Below are positions 7,269 to 10,183 of a DNA stretch of 10,183 nucleotides, in pieces (within the stretch, counting starts at the first letter, position 1; the number at the start of each line of letters is the position of its first letter). The DNA comes from Temnopleurus reevesii (Eukaryota; Echinodermata; Echinoidea; Temnopleuroida; Temnopleuridae). The notes under the pieces were generated by a model that did no database searches, was not told where the DNA came from, and saw only the letters and a list, made by a program, of their open reading frames with translations. The stretch spans positions 1 to 10,183 of the forward strand of contig BQKZ01014244.1 in the NCBI GenBank assembly GCA_036244855.1, read 5' to 3'. Made by a program: the position numbers and the translations under genes.

Positions 7269-7297
<29 letters not shown>
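7269..7297 (+). repeat. (AC)n microsatellite
   Basis: An uninterrupted AC run of 29 bases, with further imperfect AC words on both sides. Alternating purine-pyrimidine sequence of this kind can form Z-DNA and is usually length-polymorphic. Confidence 0.97.
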
Positions 7298-7302
<5 letters not shown>

Positions 7303-7441
7303 AATCTCTCTTTCCCTCTCTCTTTTCCCCCTCTCTCTGTCCATCTCTCTTTCTCTTTTCCATTTTGTGCCCCCTTGTTTTATCCCTATCCCATCTATCT
7401 CTCTCTCTGTCTCTGTCTGTCTGTATGTCTCTCTCTCCCTC

Positions 7442-7444
<3 letters not shown>

Positions 7445-7476
<32 letters not shown>
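7445..7476 (+). repeat. (CT)n microsatellite
   Basis: An uninterrupted CT run of 32 bases within the polypyrimidine tract, with shorter CT runs near 7240 and 7400. Confidence 0.97.
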
Positions 7477-7478
<2 letters not shown>

Positions 7479-7660
7479 TCTTTTTCATTTTCAGTATCTC
7501 TATTTTCAATAGATGCTAACATACATGAATCCCTTTGTCTCCCTATCTTTCTTCTATCCCTCTTTCTCTTTCTTTCTCTCCCTCCATTGTACACAATTAT
7601 CTCCACCTGTCCCATTCTTTCTCATTTTCATTCTTCATCTCCATTCAATAATAGACGTTG

Positions 7661-7904
7661 CCTTCGACCCATAAAACGATGATTGTCAAATTCATTTCAA
7701 TGCATCCTGACAGCTATAAGATTCTTGGAAGGACAAATTCTCCTGGCAAAAAGAAATGGAGTTATCACAATCTTGTCTGCCTATTTATTTATGACACCTC
7801 CTTGGACAGTTAGCATGCTGCGTGTACTTTTTCACTATTGGAGGGACGGATTTAAATCCCAACAATAGTTTTGGCAAAGACTAAGACTAGGTCATGCCAG
7901 AAAA
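7661..7904. other. Non-coding stretch, nothing recognised
   Basis: A 61-codon plus-strand open frame starting at 7683 directly follows the polypyrimidine tract. I see no splice or start context to support it and no recognisable peptide. 'ggatttaaatcc' near 7849 is a chance palindrome. Confidence 0.35.
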
Positions 7905-8110
7905 ATCTTACTTTAATTAAAGGTAGAAAAAATTCAGACCAACAGATCAAAAAACTTTTGAAGAAAATCGGATACTAAATAAGAAAGTTATGAATATATA
8001 AATAATAATACTGAACAGTGGCTTTTATTTAAATTGGCAAATTTGGTCATAGGTTATGACTTATGTCATGCACTCCTGACTGTTATCTTCTTACAACTCG
8101 TTGTTTTTAA
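7905..8110 (+). repeat. Probable interspersed repeat copy
   Basis: The segment holds 'gaagaaaatcggatactaaa' followed by 'taagaaagttatgaatat' and a later 'ggttatgacttatgtcatgc'. The order (about 'aaaatcggat..taaataagaaagttatga', then a 'gatgtcat'-like word) is one I remember from very abundant short repeats in sea urchin and related genomes. This is recollection, unsearched. Boundaries are approximate; no terminal repeats were found. The copy appears diverged. Confidence 0.45.
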
Positions 8111-8757
8111 GAATCCGTTTTAACCCTATCGTTTTTAAATATCCAAAAGATAGATTTTTTTCTTCAGTTTAATGGGGTTGAAAGAGCAGGATTTAAACAG
8201 TAAGATATAATAAACTTCTTGCAGAAAAGTATATGACATATATCAAATTACAGAACTATAAAATGCAAATTTGCATGCAAAATCATTGTTGAGTGATATC
8301 ATAAAAATATTCATTAATTTATTTATTGTGCTTCAATGTGCTTCAAACTTTCTTTGACCTGTTGATTTGATTTTTTTTTGTCTTCTAGTGATCGCTAGAC
8401 TTTTCTGGCTAAGTCTCAGCCTTTTTGAAAGTATAATAATAATAATAAACATTTTCGATGGAGTACACCACTTCATCCACATGCTAAAATAATTTCAATT
8501 TGTGCAACAGAAATATTATTTCTTATTCATAAATTTTCACAATGAAACTTATTAACACATTTTATTTTATTGTGAATGGAATGAGTTTTGTATTATTTTG
8601 TTTGTCAGTATTTATAGGTTTAAAAAAAATCATTTATTGGGGGAGGGGAGGGGCACAAAGAATGAAGCACAGTGACAGTGCGAAACTGCATACCGGGCAA
8701 ACCCCAATATTGAATTAGCTTCCAAGGAAATGCACAAATTTTCAAATTTCCACCAAC
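8111..8757. other. AT-rich non-coding stretch
   Basis: Contains the palindromic octamer pair at 8263-8276, a short direct repeat 'gtgcttcaa' twice near 8329-8348, a (TAA)n run near 8433-8447 and a G-rich 'gggggaggggagggg' word at about 8639-8653. No coding evidence up to 8680; the part right of that abuts the exon candidate at 8758. Confidence 0.4.
8263..8276. promoter_or_regulatory. Palindromic double octamer (POU-type) motif
   Basis: ATGCAAATTTGCAT is a perfect 14-base palindrome carrying the POU/Oct octamer ATGCAAAT on each strand, overlapping by two bases. A further 'atgcaaaat' follows directly. The match is exact; function is unproven and the nearest candidate exon is 480 bases away. 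Confidence 0.4.
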
Positions 8758-8830
8758 CTGTTGAAGCTCCAACTCAACGAGGCAAACTTGAATTTGACCC
8801 AGTAAATTGGCAACAGCCCGCTTAGACCTA
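8758..8830 (-). CDS. Candidate internal minus-strand exon, unknown protein
   Basis: On the minus strand an acceptor-like AG at 8831-8832 ('cagcgtaaccag') precedes 73 bases ending at a donor CAG|GTTGGT (8756-8757). The frame reads RSKRAVANLLGQIQVCLVEL then ELQQ, a regular amphipathic helix-like peptide that would suit a coiled-coil or helical protein. An alternative acceptor at 8840-8841 would add three codons. The pyrimidine tract before either acceptor is weak, and the frame continues into the supposed intron and also upstream to an ATG at 8883. The opposite strand reads an equally helix-like but shorter frame, so strand is not secure. No family is recognised. Confidence 0.22.
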
Positions 8831-9020
8831 CTGGTTACGCTGATTAAGCTTAATAAGTTCATTATGCGGACAGACAAGGGCATAGAGGATGGTGGTCATC
8901 ATGTGACAAGATATGCTCATTGGGTGTTTCTTGCATCACTTGTCAAAGGGCAGTGTCATATTCGATAAAAGTTACCGCCTATCTTTATCCCTAACTTCCT
9001 CAAATTAGCTGGACAAATAT

Positions 9021-9210
9021 TCAATGACCACAAAAAACTACAAACATTTCGATGTCAAAATCAGGATTTTAAACATTCTTCCATTCTATGACTACACCAA
9101 ATCTACAGACATTTTAAAACATCAGGATTTTAACAATTTTTACATTCTTTAACCAGACTAAAACTAGACATTTTTAATGTCAAAAGTTAGGATTTTAAAC
9201 AATCTCACAT
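9021..9210 (+). repeat. Three tandem units of 61-65 bp
   Basis: Units at 9021-9084, 9085-9145 and 9146-9210. Each runs 'tc.atgacca..c.aaa.cta', then 'ca.a.atttt..a.gtcaaaa', 'tcaggattttaaac' (or 'ttaggattttaaac') and ends in 'cat' after a T/C-rich piece. The conserved core is 'aggattttaa'. Moderately diverged. Confidence 0.85.
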
Positions 9211-9470
9211 AATAAATATATTTTAACATCATCACACTGATAAAAACAAATACTAGTAAAAATGTGTGGCTCACTCCGTTCTCCATATTTAAATTGTTTA
9301 TAAAAAGTTGTGCTGAACTTGGAATTTTTAGGCACATCTTCCTGACACTTCACAAAGTGATGTTGAGGGATCTCTGAGATTTATAGGACATGAGTTGATC
9401 CTCATTCAAGTACTTTAGGAAGAACCGTCAGATAGGGAAGTTCTCGGAACAACTTCTTGATAATGACACA
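9190..9470 (+). repeat. Diverged duplication of about 300 bp, copy 1
   Basis: Shares ordered blocks with 9471-9790: 'ggctcactccgttctccatatt', 'aaaaagttgt', 'gagttgatcctcattcaagta', 'ggaagaaccgtcagata', 'gaacaacttcttgataatga'. Some of these are shortened here. The offset is about 300-315 bases. The left boundary abuts or overlaps the 61-65 bp array. Confidence 0.72.
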
Positions 9471-9790
9471 AAGTAAGATTCCACAATTTTTTTATAATAT
9501 ACTAATAACAACTAAACTTTCATAATTCAAATTAAACTGAAACAGGCAGATTTTTTTTTTTTTTTTGGGGGGGGGGGGGAAGGCTCACTCAGCTCTCCTT
9601 ATTCTAGCTGTTTGAAAAGTTGTCCCTAACATCAGAAAGTCTTCATGAAAGCATAGGATGTCTGGAGATGTCTTTATCGGCCTGTGTTGATCCCAACCTA
9701 AGTAGGCCTGGAAGGAAGTGCTGATATGCAAAGTCCTCAAAACAATTTATTGATATGAATTATGATTACAAGAGATAACTTCCAAGAAAG
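9471..9790 (+). repeat. Diverged duplication of about 300 bp, copy 2
   Basis: Matches copy 1 in the blocks 'ggctcactcagctctcctta', 'gaaaagttgt', 'tgttgatcccaacctaagta', 'ggaaggaagtgctgata' and 'aaacaatttattgatatga'. It differs by many substitutions and by a T16G13 homopolymer pair inserted just before 'ggctcactc'. No open frame is conserved between copies, so this is not a duplicated exon. Confidence 0.72.
9551..9579 (+). repeat. Adjacent T16 and G13 homopolymers
   Basis: Sixteen T (9551-9566) followed directly by thirteen G (9567-9579). Copy 1 of the surrounding duplication has no such run at the matching place. The run length is likely unstable and hard to sequence exactly. Confidence 0.95.
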
Positions 9791-10137
9791 ATTATCGCAG
9801 GAATTAGATGTCTGCTCTAACTCCATCTTGACCTTTTTCAAGTCTTCGCTTCTGTTCTAAATTCTGCCAAGATCGTAAGACTGGGCTTTAGATGAGGATT
9901 TAAGCTAGTCTACAAGTCTAAACCCAATAAAGTGATTCATTCAGTAATGTTAACTACTTTGCATTTATGTGTCTGGAGGATATAGACTATCACTACTCCC
10001 AGTTGTTAGGCAATGCTTGTAGCTGTGTAGACTTCCCTTCCAGACAAACTTATTCCAACTTGTCAGCAGCAGTAAATAATCTACCTGGATTGAGGTCTAG
10101 ACTTGCAGGCCAGGTCTACTCTACAAATAGATGATTT
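9791..10137. other. Non-coding stretch, nothing recognised
   Basis: Ordinary AT-rich sequence with repeated 'tctaga/tagtcta' words near 9905, 9980 and 10095 but no clear unit. No splice-flanked open frame was found. Confidence 0.4.
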
Positions 10138-10175
10138 CTGAACGGAAATTGAGCATTTCCCTGAATTTCCGTCAG
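10138..10175. repeat. Inverted repeat (hairpin)
   Basis: ACGGAAATT (10142-10150) and AATTTCCGT (10164-10172) are perfect complements around a 13-base loop. CTG (10138-10140) and CAG (10173-10175) extend the stem across a single bulged A, giving 12 pairs. It lies eight bases from the window edge, so it could be part of a longer inverted structure. Confidence 0.8.
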
Positions 10176-10183
10176 ATTTTACA

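Larger units (their letters stand above)
6930..7660 (+). repeat. Long polypyrimidine tract with microsatellites
   Basis: For about 730 bases the plus strand is dominated by C and T (TCTC, TTTC, CCCT words), interrupted by an (AC)n block. Open frames of up to 123 codons on the plus strand (serine/leucine) and 89 on the minus (arginine/glutamate) are direct translations of the simple sequence and are not genes. Long homopurine-homopyrimidine tracts can adopt triplex (H-DNA) structures. No unit larger than the dinucleotide repeats is obvious. Confidence 0.9.

Noticed and set aside
7148..7682. Overlapping open frames of 89-123 codons on both strands
   Set aside because: They are translations of CT/AC simple repeats (serine-leucine, arginine-glutamate, threonine-histidine runs), not proteins.
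8620..8883. Whole 87-codon minus-strand frame as one gene
   Set aside because: The part below 8758 includes a C-run translation (SPPPIN) and follows a donor-like site; only the helix-like section is kept as an exon candidate.
1..10183. CRISPR array, bacterial operon, phage or intact transposon genes
   Set aside because: No regularly spaced identical repeats with unique spacers, no long ORFs, no ribosome-binding-site pattern, and no recognisable transposase, integrase or reverse transcriptase motifs in the open frames.

Overview
The window looks like non-coding or intron-rich DNA from an animal nuclear genome, most likely a marine invertebrate deuterostome such as a sea urchin. The reasons are a high AT content, only short ORFs, GT/AG splice-like signals, (AC)n, (CT)n and (TAA)n microsatellites, and many diverged short duplications. 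Two interspersed repeats also resemble families I remember from echinoderm-type genomes: a (TAA)n plus 'atagcgctttt' element, and an 'aaaatcggat..taaataagaaagttatga' element. The species call is an inference. There are no bacterial operons, CRISPR arrays, rRNAs, credible tRNAs or intact transposase or reverse transcriptase genes.

Gene content is thin and uncertain. The best candidate is the 5' end of a minus-strand gene. A first coding exon lies at about 4515-4651 (good Kozak ATG, 45 codons, perfect GTAAGT donor), within locally GC- and CpG-richer DNA (about 4500-5460). An ETS-like site and an inverted CCAAT box lie upstream, where a minus-strand promoter would be. Weaker minus-strand exon candidates are at 3905-3962, 2983-3057 and 1125-1286; the last has a long pyrimidine-rich acceptor and an AATAAA about 90 bases after its stop. 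I cannot connect them into one proven model and recognise none of the peptides. Separate exon-like segments of unclear gene membership are at 6572-6872 (open on both strands, with acceptor-like signals facing it from both sides) and 8758-8830 (minus).

The rest is repeat-rich. From left to right: a diverged duplication at 335-680; a three-unit diverged array at 1723-2680; a (TAA)n element with an almost perfect 52-bp tandem duplication at 3299-3560; a very diverged array at 5644-6250; a 730-base polypyrimidine tract with (AC)n and (CT)n at 6930-7660; an interspersed-repeat copy at about 7905-8110; a palindromic double octamer at 8263-8276; three 61-65 bp tandem units at 9021-9210; two diverged units of about 300 bp at 9190-9790, with a T16G13 run in the second; and a strong hairpin at 10138-10175. 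I see no evidence of a new multi-gene system. The most useful leads are the minus-strand gene start and the local tandem arrays.
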